Assembly: GCF_000759835.1 (NCBI RefSeq)
Contig: NZ_BBNB01000009.1
Location: 1-64,000, forward strand
Length of the DNA: 64,000 bases
Direction: 5' to 3'
Source of the DNA: Citrobacter sedlakii NBRC 105722
GTDB lineage: Bacteria > Pseudomonadota > Gammaproteobacteria > Enterobacterales > Enterobacteriaceae
Shown here: in pieces, positions 9,235-16,979 of the stretch
Layout: each line of letters starts with the position of its first letter
How positions within the stretch are numbered: the stretch's first letter is position 1
Notes under the pieces: generated by a model
Database searches by the model: none
Told to the model about the DNA's origin: nothing
The model's input: the letters and a program-made list of their open reading frames with translations, nothing else
Position numbers and translations under genes: made by a program

Positions 9235-10424
9235 TACACCGCCTGGAAGAGCGCATTCATCATGTTGTCGTTAGTGCTGATCACCTTGGTGTTGGCCTGG
9301 TAGTTACGCTGCGCGGTCATCAGCCCGACCAGCTCAGAGGTCAGGTCGACGTTGGACTGCTCCAGCGCCCCGGCGGTAATCGAGCCCAGCAGGCCTGTAC
9401 CTGGCGCGCCTGTCAGCGGTGCGCCCGAGCTGGCGGTTTGCGTCCAGGTGGTGCCGTCCTGCGACTGAAGGCCGTTGGCGTTGGCAAAGTTAGCCAGCAC
9501 CAGTTGCCCTTGCAGCATACGTTCGCCATTGGAGAAGGTGGCGTAAACGCTGCCATCGGCATCAATCGCCTGGCCGGTACGCTCGCCGGAGGCATAGCCG
9601 CTACCCTGGTTTTTGCTCACCGAGAAATCAGAACCGTACTGCGTGGTGCCGTTGTAGCTCAGGTCGATGGAGAGCCCGGCCGCGCCCGGAATATCAACAT
9701 TCAGGCTGGTCAGGTCGGTCGGTGTGGTCAGTATGCCCTGGTCGGAGAACGTCATTTCCTGGGCACTGTTTGGGATCTCGGTGTCGTCCATGTAGTAGTG
9801 GACTTCCCAGGTGTTATCGTCTTTCTTCACGAAATACTGGTTCAGGGTGTGTTCACGACCCAGAGAATCGTAGACCTGCGTAGTATAGGTATTGTTGTAC
9901 GAGGTATTGTCCTTCGGGTCGAAGTTGCCGTTTGTCGGCACATCTGCGTTGGCGTCGAGGTTGGCGGTGAAGTCGAGGCTGTCGGTGGCCTTCGCCGGAA
10001 TCGAGCCGCTGCTGATGGTCAGATTGCCGACGGTGCCGACCTGAAGCTGGCCGTTCGCATCCACCGGGTAACCCTGCAGGTACATGCCCAGGTTATTGAT
10101 CAGGTTACCGCTGCTGTCGGTGCCGAAGTAGCCCGCGCGACTGTATGCCGTGGTGCCCGCGCTGTCGCGCACGACAAAGAAACCGTTGCCGTTGATCGCC
10201 AGATCGAGGGCGTTGCCGGTGGAAGAGATACTTCCGCCTTTGGTGATGCTTTGAGTGACACCGGAAACGCCGACGCCCAGTGGCTGGCTTTCAGCGTAAA
10301 GCGCGGAAAACTCGGCGCGGCCCGATTTAAAGCCTACGGTGCCGGAGTTGGCGATATTGTTAGAGATCGCGTTCAGCTGTTCGGTGACCGCGTTCAGGCC
10401 GGTGGTGGCAATGTTAAAGCTCAT
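9234..10424 (-). CDS. lfgE: Flagellar hook protein FlgE, lateral
   Basis: A 396-residue hook subunit (E. coli FlgE 402). I place the start at 10424, giving MSFNIATTGLNAVTEQLNAISNNIANSGTVGFK; the frame is open a further 32 codons upstream, but those residues are not FlgE-like. The GNGFFVVRDSAGTTAYSRAGYF segment and the C-terminal SELVGLMTAQRNYQANTKVI helix identify the family. The intervening Thr/Asn/Asp-rich region is the variable outer domain. Confidence 0.95.
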   Translation of the reverse strand: MSFNIATTGLNAVTEQLNAISNNIANSGTVGFKSGRAEFSALYAESQPLGVGVSGVTQSITKGGSISSTGNALDLAINGNGFFVVRDSAGTTAYSRAGYFGTDSSGNLINNLGMYLQGYPVDANGQLQVGTVGNLTISSGSIPAKATDSLDFTANLDANADVPTNGNFDPKDNTSYNNTYTTQVYDSLGREHTLNQYFVKKDDNTWEVHYYMDDTEIPNSAQEMTFSDQGILTTPTDLTSLNVDIPGAAGLSIDLSYNGTTQYGSDFSVSKNQGSGYASGERTGQAIDADGSVYATFSNGERMLQGQLVLANFANANGLQSQDGTTWTQTASSGAPLTGAPGTGLLGSITAGALEQSNVDLTSELVGLMTAQRNYQANTKVISTNDNMMNALFQAV

Positions 10425-10458
10425 AAAAGTTCCTGTTTCATCATCTCGTGAAATCGCC

Positions 10459-11136
10459 TCAGACGGCGTTTTTCGAGGTTGTTCCAAATTGCGTAATGTT
10501 GTTGTAAGCGATGTCGCCAATACCGTTGATGTTCAGGACGGTGGCGCTTCCGTCGAGCGGAATGCGCACGTTGGTGACCGTTCCGCCCACTTCAATCGGC
10601 ACCGTCTCTTCGCCGGTATCCGTGACCACGCTCAGAGTGTATTTCCCTTCGCTGAGCCCCATCTCCGCCGGGTCGATACTGAAATCCACCTGACCCGCGT
10701 CCTGTTTGCCCAGTTCAATTTTGTGCTCGACGCCCGCGGAATCTTTGACGATCACCGTCACTACGCCCGCGGCGTGCTGCAGCGTCAGACGCCCGTCCAC
10801 AACCGTTTCGCCGTCGCTGTTGATGCTGTCGCTCTGCACCATCACGTGCTGGCCGACCAGATTGCCGGTGGTGAGGGTTTGCAGGTTGTCCATCAACACG
10901 GAACTGTTCGCCATCAGTTGGGACATGGTTTCCATCGACTGCACCTGAGTAAGCTGTGCCAGTTGGCTGACGTACTCGGTGCCATCCGTCGGGTTTAGCG
11001 GGTCCTGGTTCTGGATCTGTGCCACCAGCAGTTGCATAAACAGCGTGTTCATGCCAGCCGCGGTGTTGCCGTTGCCGGAGACGCTGCCGTCGAGGGAAGT
11101 CGCCTGGGCGCTGCGGGATGCGTTATCTACGTTCAT
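10459..11136 (-). CDS. lfgD: Hook-capping/scaffold protein FlgD, lateral
   Basis: A 225-residue hook cap (E. coli 231). It holds the family signature FMQLLVAQIQNQDPLNPTDGTEYVSQLAQLTQVQSME near residues 33-70. A FlgD Ig-like/tudor C-terminal part follows, with YTLSVVTDTGEE. The cap guides assembly of hook subunits and is later lost. The start codon is two bases beyond the lfgC stop. Confidence 0.94.
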   Translation of the reverse strand: MNVDNASRSAQATSLDGSVSGNGNTAAGMNTLFMQLLVAQIQNQDPLNPTDGTEYVSQLAQLTQVQSMETMSQLMANSSVLMDNLQTLTTGNLVGQHVMVQSDSINSDGETVVDGRLTLQHAAGVVTVIVKDSAGVEHKIELGKQDAGQVDFSIDPAEMGLSEGKYTLSVVTDTGEETVPIEVGGTVTNVRIPLDGSATVLNINGIGDIAYNNITQFGTTSKNAV

Positions 11137-11138
11137 GC

Positions 11139-11564
11139 TTAGGCTTCTCCAAGTCTCAGCAGGCTTTGCTGCATACTTTTCACACTGTTAAGCACTTCAA
11201 CGTTGGTTTCGAAGCTTCGGGAGGCCGACATCATGTCCGCCATTTCTTCCACCACGTTGACGCCCGGGTAATAGACGTAGCCGTCGCCGTTCGCCAGCGG
11301 GTTATGAGGCTCGTAGCGTTCAACGGCTTCGCCGCTCTCCACAACGTCCATCACCTGAACCCGCGCGCCGGTCAGCGCCCGGCTGTGCATCAGTTCGTCG
11401 TTTTTGTAAATCGCGGCAAACACCGGACGGCGGGCTTTATAAACCCCCTCTTCGCTGGTTGCCGCTGTTTCTGCGTTGGCGAGGTTACTGGCGATGGTAT
11501 TCAGACGAACGGTTTGCGCCGTCATCGCCGACCCCGAAACGCGATAAATATCGGTAAAAGCCAT
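11139..11564 (-). CDS. lfgC: Proximal rod protein FlgC, lateral
   Basis: A 141-residue rod protein (E. coli 134). The N-terminus MAFTDIYRVSGSAMTAQTVRLNTIASNLANAET matches FlgC, as does YYPGVNVVEEMADMMSASRSFETNVEVLNSVK at the C-terminus. It follows lfgB after 23 bases. Confidence 0.95.
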   Translation of the reverse strand: MAFTDIYRVSGSAMTAQTVRLNTIASNLANAETAATSEEGVYKARRPVFAAIYKNDELMHSRALTGARVQVMDVVESGEAVERYEPHNPLANGDGYVYYPGVNVVEEMADMMSASRSFETNVEVLNSVKSMQQSLLRLGEA

Positions 11565-11587
11565 ATTCCGTGATTACCTGCGTAGGA

Positions 11588-11938
11588 TTACTTACCTTCA
11601 ATGGCCTGCTTCAGGCCCGTAAATTTCATGTTTAAAAACGCCAGGCTCATCTGGTAATCCTGCGCGTTTTTGGCAAACTCAGCCTGCTCCACGTTCAACG
11701 ATACGGTGTTGCCGTCCGAAGAGGGCTGATAAGGAACGCGATACATCTCCTGCGGCAGTGCGGTCTGCGAAAAACTCCGCGATGAACGTTGCATCTCTGC
11801 GGCAAAATCAATATCTTTAGCCTGAAAGTTGGGGGTATCGACATTGGCCAGATTGGCTGAAAGCAACTCTGCTCGGGAAAGTCGAAGTGCTACAGCCTGT
11901 GGATGAACGCCCAATGCTTTGTCAAAAGTAATACTCAC
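11588..11938 (-). CDS. lfgB: Proximal rod protein FlgB, lateral
   Basis: A 116-residue rod protein, somewhat shorter than E. coli FlgB (138). It contains LSRAELLSANLANVDTPNFQAKDIDF (about 19-44), the FlgB signature, and the C-terminal NAQDYQMSLAFLNMKFTGLKQAI helix. It is the first gene of the long rod-hook operon that runs to lafW. A very good sigma-54 promoter lies about 50 bases before its start. Confidence 0.94.
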   Translation of the reverse strand: MSITFDKALGVHPQAVALRLSRAELLSANLANVDTPNFQAKDIDFAAEMQRSSRSFSQTALPQEMYRVPYQPSSDGNTVSLNVEQAEFAKNAQDYQMSLAFLNMKFTGLKQAIEGK

Positions 11939-11987
11939 AATTCACACCCTCGTGATGCTAAACCTGCGATGATTTGCTTACCCTATT

Positions 11988-12003
11988 AGCAAAATTCGTG
12001 CCA
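11988..12003 (-). promoter_or_regulatory. Sigma-54 (RpoN) promoter for lfgB operon
   Basis: On the minus strand the sequence TGGCACGAATTTTGCT carries every consensus position of the -24/-12 promoter (TGGCACG, four bases, TTGCT). It sits about 50 bases upstream of the lfgB start. A sigma-54 activator, LafK, is encoded in the same locus, as expected for the middle class of lateral flagellar genes. It also lies just upstream of lfgA on the other strand. Confidence 0.85.
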
Positions 12004-12016
12004 AGGTTTTAATATC

Positions 12017-12805
12017 ATGATTTATAATCGTTTTAGTCATTTCCAGTCGCCAGAGGTGAAGCGTTGCTTCCGCTATGGCGTCTTCTCTTTCCTCCTGGCT
12101 TTCGCCGTCACCGCCAGTGCGGCAACGCCCGAAAAAAAAACCAACGCGCGTAAGCAGATCTACGTCGCGACGCAGCTCCACGCAGCCAAAATGATTTATC
12201 ATGAAGCCAAACGCCGACAGTGGCCGGACTACCAGGCGGAGATGAATTTGTTTATCCCCTCCGAGGCATCGCACCTGGTAGTCTGCGCACAGGAACCGAC
12301 CGTCACCCTGCCGGAGGGTGAACGTATCGATCTCAACCGCCTGCGTGTGGATGTACGCTGCGACGCGCCGCAGCGCTGGGACGTGGCGGTAACAGTAAAA
12401 CCGGATATCTATCTTCCGGTGGTGGTCGCGCAAAACACGTTGGATCGCGGCCATCTGCTCTCCCCGGACGACATCACCATTAAGAAGCTCAATATCAGCG
12501 GCCTGCGCGGCAACTACCTGACCAACCCGGACGAGGTGATGGGGCTGACGGTGAAGCGCCGCATCCGCGATCGTCAGGCGATTGCCCTGACGCAGTTGGA
12601 AGCGCCGGTGCTGGTTGAACGCGGCCAGCGCGTGGTGATGATCGCCGAACAGGGCGGTGTGGAAGCCCGCACCGTGGGCGAGGCGATGAAAAAGGGACGT
12701 AAAGGCGAAATTATCAAGGTGAAAAATGAGAGCAGCGAACGCGTGGTGAGCGCCATCGTCGCCGACAGCGGGGTGGTGAAAATGGTCTACGCGGGCGGAC
12801 GCTAA
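12017..12805 (+). CDS. lfgA: P-ring assembly chaperone FlgA, lateral
   Basis: A 262-residue periplasmic chaperone for P-ring assembly (E. coli FlgA 219). It has a signal peptide (hydrophobic core about residues 20-34, SFLLAFAVTASAA). A SAF-type domain follows: DIYLPVVVAQNTLDRGHLLSPDDI, then the C-terminal RVVMIAEQGGVEARTVGEAMKKG and VVSAIVADSGVVKMVY. It is transcribed divergently from lfgB, with 78 bases between the starts. The Shine-Dalgarno signal (AAGG) is weak and a little far away. Confidence 0.93.
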   Translation: MIYNRFSHFQSPEVKRCFRYGVFSFLLAFAVTASAATPEKKTNARKQIYVATQLHAAKMIYHEAKRRQWPDYQAEMNLFIPSEASHLVVCAQEPTVTLPEGERIDLNRLRVDVRCDAPQRWDVAVTVKPDIYLPVVVAQNTLDRGHLLSPDDITIKKLNISGLRGNYLTNPDEVMGLTVKRRIRDRQAIALTQLEAPVLVERGQRVVMIAEQGGVEARTVGEAMKKGRKGEIIKVKNESSERVVSAIVADSGVVKMVYAGGR

Positions 12806-12823
12806 AAAAGTGCGAAATCGGTT

Positions 12824-12850
12824 TAAGTTTGCCCGACGACTGGCCGCTCT
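12824..12850 (+). promoter_or_regulatory. Sigma-28-like promoter upstream of lfgM
   Basis: TAAGTTT (12824-12830) and GCCGCTCT (12843-12850) are spaced 12 bases apart. This resembles the flagellar sigma-28 consensus (TAAAGTTT, 11 bases, GCCGATAA). It lies about 87 bases before the lfgM start. An additional FliA-class promoter for flgM is also known from the primary enterobacterial system. Confidence 0.5.
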
Positions 12851-12936
12851 TACACAGTGAGGGCATCGGAAGCCCCACTTCCGCCAGGCAGGATTCGTCA
12901 GCAACCCAAACAAAATTCGAAAAAGAGAGCGTAGCG

Positions 12937-13209
12937 ATGAAAGTAGCAGCAACTCAGTACAACCTGGCAGGCGCCATCAATAATGCCAGCACAGCCGGGC
13001 AGACCCAGACCGTCGCGCAGAAAGGCAACAAAATTGAGCGTAGCGCCGCCGTTGACCCAATGCTGGGCGATGCACAATCTCAACTGGCCACGCTGCCGGA
13101 AGTGGATATGGCGCGCGTCGCCGAGATGAAAGAAGCCATTAGCAGCGGCAAAATCGCCATTAATCTCGATTCCCTGACCGAATCGATGCAAAAATATTTC
13201 CAGAGGTAA
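12937..13209 (+). CDS. lfgM: Anti-sigma-28 factor FlgM, lateral
   Basis: A 90-residue negative regulator that binds the lateral sigma-28 factor (LafS, not in this window) until it is exported through the finished hook. The C-terminal half carries the conserved VDMARVAEMKEAISSGKIAINLDSLTESM helix pair that clamps the sigma factor. The start at 12937 gives the normal FlgM length (E. coli 97); the frame is open further upstream but without FlgM-like sequence. lfgN begins three bases after the stop. Confidence 0.93.
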   Translation: MKVAATQYNLAGAINNASTAGQTQTVAQKGNKIERSAAVDPMLGDAQSQLATLPEVDMARVAEMKEAISSGKIAINLDSLTESMQKYFQR

Positions 13210-13211
13210 TT

Positions 13212-13649
13212 ATGACTAACGCTGTCCAGAGCGTTAAGACCCTGATTCAGGGCATGGCCGCCGATCGCCAGCACTACCATGCCCTGCTGCGCCTGCTTGA
13301 AACGCAGCGCGAGCACATTGTCGCCCGCCGTGCCGCTGAGCTTGACGCGCTCAACGCGCAGGTAATGGAACAGTATCAACATCTGTCCATCAACAGCCAG
13401 CAGCGCTACCGCTTGCTGAAGTCACTGGGCATCCCTGCCAGCGCCGAGGGAATGCAGTCATTGATCGCCCGCCTTCCGCCCGCCAACCGCACGCCCGTCG
13501 CCGCACTCTGGCAGGACCTGCAGCAGCAGGCCACCCGCTGTTTTTCAGCCAATGAATACAATGGCTCACTGATGAGTATGCAGCAGGAGATCCTGTTGAA
13601 CGTCTTAAACGTGAATGAGCCGGAGAACTGGTTATATCAGCAGGGGTAA
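13212..13649 (+). CDS. lfgN: Export chaperone FlgN, lateral
   Basis: A 145-residue cytoplasmic chaperone for the junction proteins FlgK and FlgL (E. coli FlgN 138). It is largely helical, with a Leu/Gln-rich N-terminal half (TLIQGMAADRQHYHALLRLLETQREHIVARRAAELDAL) typical of FlgN. It follows lfgM directly, the conserved gene order. The two modification genes that follow it may share its transcript: the next start is only 33 bases away. Confidence 0.9.
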   Translation: MTNAVQSVKTLIQGMAADRQHYHALLRLLETQREHIVARRAAELDALNAQVMEQYQHLSINSQQRYRLLKSLGIPASAEGMQSLIARLPPANRTPVAALWQDLQQQATRCFSANEYNGSLMSMQQEILLNVLNVNEPENWLYQQG

Positions 13650-13682
13650 CGCTTCCCTATTTTTCATAAAGGCTAAACAACA

Positions 13683-14444
13683 GTGGATGAGAAAACGTTT
13701 AAATTCCGCCCCGATATTAATATTCATTATCGAATAAAAAAATCCAAGTATGATTGTCAGCATTTATTAATCGTGATGTCAGGGTTTAACTTACCGGACC
13801 CCACCATCTACGATTTTGACATTCTGTCACACTGCCGTTCGACTGTATTATGGATCAAAGATGATTTCAAAGGGTTGCCCGCTTATTACCTGTGCAACGA
13901 CATGAAATTTGATATAGAAAACGGTGTCAGTCTGCTTATTGACGCGGTCATTGACAATGTGAAACCGGTTAATGTTTCTATACTGGGGGCCTCTAAAGGG
14001 GGCAGTGCGGCCCTGTATTATGGTATAAAACATAAAATTAAAAATATTATCACCTGCGTACCTCAATTTAGCATTGGTCGTTATGTTGCAGAAGGCCACT
14101 GGGAAGCCGTTGGCGCCGCCATGATGGGTGAAATAAGCCCTCAAAAAGTATTTGCTCTTGATCGTTATATTCCAGGCATCATCAGGCATGATAATGAGAC
14201 TCAGCGAAACATCTACCTTTTCACGTCAAAACAAGACGTACAGTATGTTACCGAGATAGAACCCAACCTTTCTCTATTTGATAAATACCCTTTATTCAAT
14301 CTCATCGAAACCTGTTCACCGCAGGTGACAAAACATACAGAAGTCACTCCCTATAACCTGCCGCTCATTCTGTCATTAATTTATCAATTTGAATCAGGTA
14401 TTTTCCCTCAGTGGGGGCATATCTATAACGGCCATCACGCCTAA
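13683..14444 (+). CDS. Alpha/beta-hydrolase-fold protein, Asp2/XcbB-like
   Basis: A 253-residue protein with a serine-hydrolase nucleophile elbow GASKGG (serine about 104) following a beta strand (VNVSIL). A candidate acid and histidine lie further on (for example TKHTEVTPYN near 222). This pattern recalls the Asp2/XcbB-CpsF group found in accessory-Sec and capsule loci, where some members are carbohydrate acetyltransferases or esterases. The GTG start has AAAGG nearby; no ATG lies in frame close by. It sits 33 bases after lfgN and 43 before a glycerophosphotransferase-like gene, and is more AT-rich than lfgN. Acetylation, deacetylation or glycerophosphate turnover on the filament are all possible; no signal peptide is visible, so it is probably cytoplasmic. 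Confidence 0.6.
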   Translation: MDEKTFKFRPDINIHYRIKKSKYDCQHLLIVMSGFNLPDPTIYDFDILSHCRSTVLWIKDDFKGLPAYYLCNDMKFDIENGVSLLIDAVIDNVKPVNVSILGASKGGSAALYYGIKHKIKNIITCVPQFSIGRYVAEGHWEAVGAAMMGEISPQKVFALDRYIPGIIRHDNETQRNIYLFTSKQDVQYVTEIEPNLSLFDKYPLFNLIETCSPQVTKHTEVTPYNLPLILSLIYQFESGIFPQWGHIYNGHHA

Positions 14445-14487
14445 TCAGTATTACCCGACAATCCTGTTTATATAAAAAGGAAAACAG

Positions 14488-15540
14488 ATGCAACAGCAAT
14501 CTGGCTGCGTAGCTTTTTACATGGAGACTTCTTTTCATTATGAAGTTTATCGCAATATCATATCTGTATTGCTGAGCAAAAATGTCAAGTGCGAGTTGCT
14601 CATAAATGACTTAATCGAAAAAAACTTCGTCGCTGAGATGGTTTCCGGTTTGAATAATATCAAAATGCCGGGACTCACCTGCACCACTCTATCATGTATT
14701 TTACAGACAGAGAAAAAATATCACTGTCTGATCACACCTTATTACATTCGGCATCTGAAAAATTCAGCGCATATTCATATTCGTGCGCTATATGGTCTGG
14801 CAAAAAATCAATGGAATCATGCACACTGGAACTCAGATTACCACTATATTCTTTGTTACAGCGACTATACCCAAACATCATTGAACGTGGGTGATAAAGC
14901 CATTGTTGTCGGCAACCCACGCTTTGATGACTGGCATAATAATACCTGGTCCAGGACGCTACTGGATGGCATAAAGATTGATCCGGCGAAACCCACACTT
15001 CTTTATGCGCCAACCTACGGCGATCTCAGTTCAATTCCTCACTGGGCCGAAAGGCTGGGTCGAATGAACAAAGAATATAATATTATTGCTAAACTGCATC
15101 ACCGAACGCTTTATAAAGAGAGCGAACGAAACATGCTCAAACTGGTCCGCCGTTTTATTAAGAACATTGTCAGTGATAGCGCCACGACTTTTGCCCTGCT
15201 GGACTGTGCCGACTATGTCATTACTGATAATAGCGGTTTTATTTTTGATGCGATTAATGCCGATAAAAAAGTCATTCTTTTAAACTGGCCAGGAATGGAA
15301 AAACTGTTAATCAATCAGGCATCCTATAGTTCTGTAGACAGCCCGGAACAAAAAGTTCGCGAATTTATGCCCGTTGCCACAGATATGCAAGATATCAGAC
15401 GATATTTGTCTGCTGACTATCCGTGGGAGAATCTCAATACTTCCCTGCAACAGATTAAAACGCATTATTGTGACGCGTTTAATGATGGCATGGCTGGCCT
15501 GCGGGCAGCGCTGGTGATCGTTGAGGCGTTACACGAATAG
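14488..15540 (+). CDS. CDP-glycerol glycerophosphotransferase-like protein
   Basis: A 350-residue protein resembling the teichoic-acid TagB/TagF glycerophosphotransferase family. Family-like motifs are YAPTY (about 173-177), KLHH (202-205) and ADYVITDNSGFIFDA (241-255), which match the donor-binding region and the conserved D/N-SS/G-FIFD motif. Such enzymes move glycerol phosphate from CDP-glycerol to a sugar or polyol acceptor. The CDP-glycerol donor could be made by the cytidylyltransferase encoded just downstream on the other strand. Base composition is AT-rich against the neighbouring flagellar genes, a sign of acquisition. The acceptor is unknown; the flagellar filament is the obvious candidate from location. 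A strong ribosome binding site (AAAAGG) precedes the ATG. Confidence 0.72.
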   Translation: MQQQSGCVAFYMETSFHYEVYRNIISVLLSKNVKCELLINDLIEKNFVAEMVSGLNNIKMPGLTCTTLSCILQTEKKYHCLITPYYIRHLKNSAHIHIRALYGLAKNQWNHAHWNSDYHYILCYSDYTQTSLNVGDKAIVVGNPRFDDWHNNTWSRTLLDGIKIDPAKPTLLYAPTYGDLSSIPHWAERLGRMNKEYNIIAKLHHRTLYKESERNMLKLVRRFIKNIVSDSATTFALLDCADYVITDNSGFIFDAINADKKVILLNWPGMEKLLINQASYSSVDSPEQKVREFMPVATDMQDIRRYLSADYPWENLNTSLQQIKTHYCDAFNDGMAGLRAALVIVEALHE

Positions 15541-15554
15541 TGTTAAGAATAATC

Positions 15555-15576
15555 TGGCCCGACGCACGCAGGGCCA
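15555..15576. terminator. Stem-loop between convergent modification genes
   Basis: TGGCCC (15555-15560) pairs with GGGCCA (15571-15576) with a ten-base loop, placed in the 39 bases between the two converging operons. No uninterrupted T run follows directly, so function as a terminator is only likely from position. Confidence 0.35.
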
Positions 15577-15579
15577 AAC

Positions 15580-16002
15580 TCAAAAATTTTTAATCACATC
15601 GATGATCGAGGTCGTTGAAATGACGGGCGTCCGGGGTAAATAAATCACCTCAACGAGAGACGCGAGTTCATCAAATTTTCCCTGCCAGTCATTACCCATG
15701 ACGAGCGTATCCGCCGCGTGTTGCTGAATATACCGGGATTTTAATTCCAGAGAGTCTTCAATAAAGACGTCATCGACATATTTTATCCCGGCCACGATAG
15801 CAAGTCGATCCTGCTCGTTATAGATAGGGTATCGCCCTTTTTTTCTGTAATTAAGCGCATCCGATGACACGCCAACCACCAGCCGTCCTCCCAGCGATTT
15901 TGCCCGGCGCAAAATATTCAGGTGGCCGACATGAAAAACATCGAACGTCCCAAAGGTAATAATTTTTTTACTGTGTTCAGGCTGGCGTACATCTGTATTC
16001 AT
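15580..16002 (-). CDS. Glycerol-3-phosphate cytidylyltransferase (TagD-like)
   Basis: A 140-residue nucleotidyltransferase. It has the HVGH motif (24-27) after the ITFGTFDVF strand and ISTTSII (128-134), the two signatures of the TagD/GCT group; the length also fits (B. subtilis TagD is 129). TagD makes CDP-glycerol from CTP and glycerol-3-phosphate. A glycerophosphotransferase-like gene ends 39 bases away on the opposite strand, which supports CDP-glycerol as the product; related enzymes that make CDP-choline, CDP-ethanolamine or ADP-heptose cannot be wholly excluded. It is the last gene of the minus-strand lfi operon tail, following the FliB-like gene after three bases. Confidence 0.8.
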   Translation of the reverse strand: MNTDVRQPEHSKKIITFGTFDVFHVGHLNILRRAKSLGGRLVVGVSSDALNYRKKGRYPIYNEQDRLAIVAGIKYVDDVFIEDSLELKSRYIQQHAADTLVMGNDWQGKFDELASLVEVIYLPRTPVISTTSIIDVIKNF

Positions 16003-16005
16003 ACG

Positions 16006-16953
16006 TTATCTCAACAGCGATAATCCATGGAGCAACCGATAATCTGCTGTATATTGCGCCGGCGACGGGGAAGGATTTTTGCTCTGCCACGCCTCCAGCG
16101 CGCTGGCCAGCATCGCCACATCTTCCGGGGACAACTCCTGACGTTCGTCGCAACGAATGCTGCAGATCGCTTTTAAGCGGAAAAACGTCCGCGCCAGATT
16201 CAGAAAGGCTTCGCCATAGTTATCACAATGGAGACCGGGGAAAATGCGGCTGTAGAGCGCATAGAGTAAAATGTTATTGAGAAGCCAGGGCTGTTCGTTA
16301 AACAGCGGTATGGTCTGCCAGTGCGATTTGAGCGCGTCAAGCCGCTCCGCCAGTCGCGACGGCGACATAATCCCCAGCTCGCTCAGCTTCAGCGATATCA
16401 CCATTTTTTCCGCCATCGGTAAATTCAGCGTCAGGCGAATCGCTCCCATCTCTTTTAACACTGCGCACGGGTTTTCCGGGATTTCCGGCAGCATCGTAAA
16501 CTGCTGAGAGAGAATGCCCTGATCCGCCAGACTGGCAAGCTGATCACCCATCGACGCCAGTAACGCCGGGTCATGCTCGCCGTTATCCCGGTACTGCTGC
16601 GCTTTACTCAGCAATATGCCAATCGCGTAGAGACGCTCGTCATGTGACAGCGCCGGATGAATTGCCAGGTTGATGCACTGCTGATTCAGGACTTCACTCC
16701 AGCCAGAAAGAACTTCTTCTCCCTGTGCCGGTGCCTGTGACGTATGCAGTACAAATGCTTCCGGGTTGAGTACAATTTCACGCGCTGCCGTTTCACACGC
16801 CATATCCAGGCTTTCACGCTGCTGGTTTTTCATTTTTATGCTGATGTACGGCCAGCCCTGCGGCGCGTTGCGGCAGGCCTGGCATTCACAGACGCTGTCC
16901 CGCGCCATAAACCGTCTTACAAATTCAGGTTGGTAATGTTCAGTCAGTTCCAT
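16006..16953 (-). CDS. FliB-like flagellin lysine-N-methylase with reduced cysteine cluster
   Basis: A 315-residue protein that I relate to FliB, which methylates lysines of flagellin in Salmonella. The opening EFVRRFMARDSVCECQACRNAPQGW resembles the FliB start, and SLDMACETAAREIVLNPEAF (about 48-67) matches the SLxLxCPEAARLLLLNPEAM-type segment. Between these, full-length FliB carries a CPFLD...C...LG...TC..YPR stretch of further cysteines; here it is missing, so only four N-terminal-region cysteines remain before the alanine-rich helix. The C-terminal part is helical and also family-like. Whether the shortened form is active is unknown. Known Flag-2 loci often carry a methylase gene in this place. 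Confidence 0.62.
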   Translation of the reverse strand: MELTEHYQPEFVRRFMARDSVCECQACRNAPQGWPYISIKMKNQQRESLDMACETAAREIVLNPEAFVLHTSQAPAQGEEVLSGWSEVLNQQCINLAIHPALSHDERLYAIGILLSKAQQYRDNGEHDPALLASMGDQLASLADQGILSQQFTMLPEIPENPCAVLKEMGAIRLTLNLPMAEKMVISLKLSELGIMSPSRLAERLDALKSHWQTIPLFNEQPWLLNNILLYALYSRIFPGLHCDNYGEAFLNLARTFFRLKAICSIRCDERQELSPEDVAMLASALEAWQSKNPSPSPAQYTADYRLLHGLSLLR

Positions 16954-16979
16954 AGTGCTCTCTCAGGGGGATAATCGGT

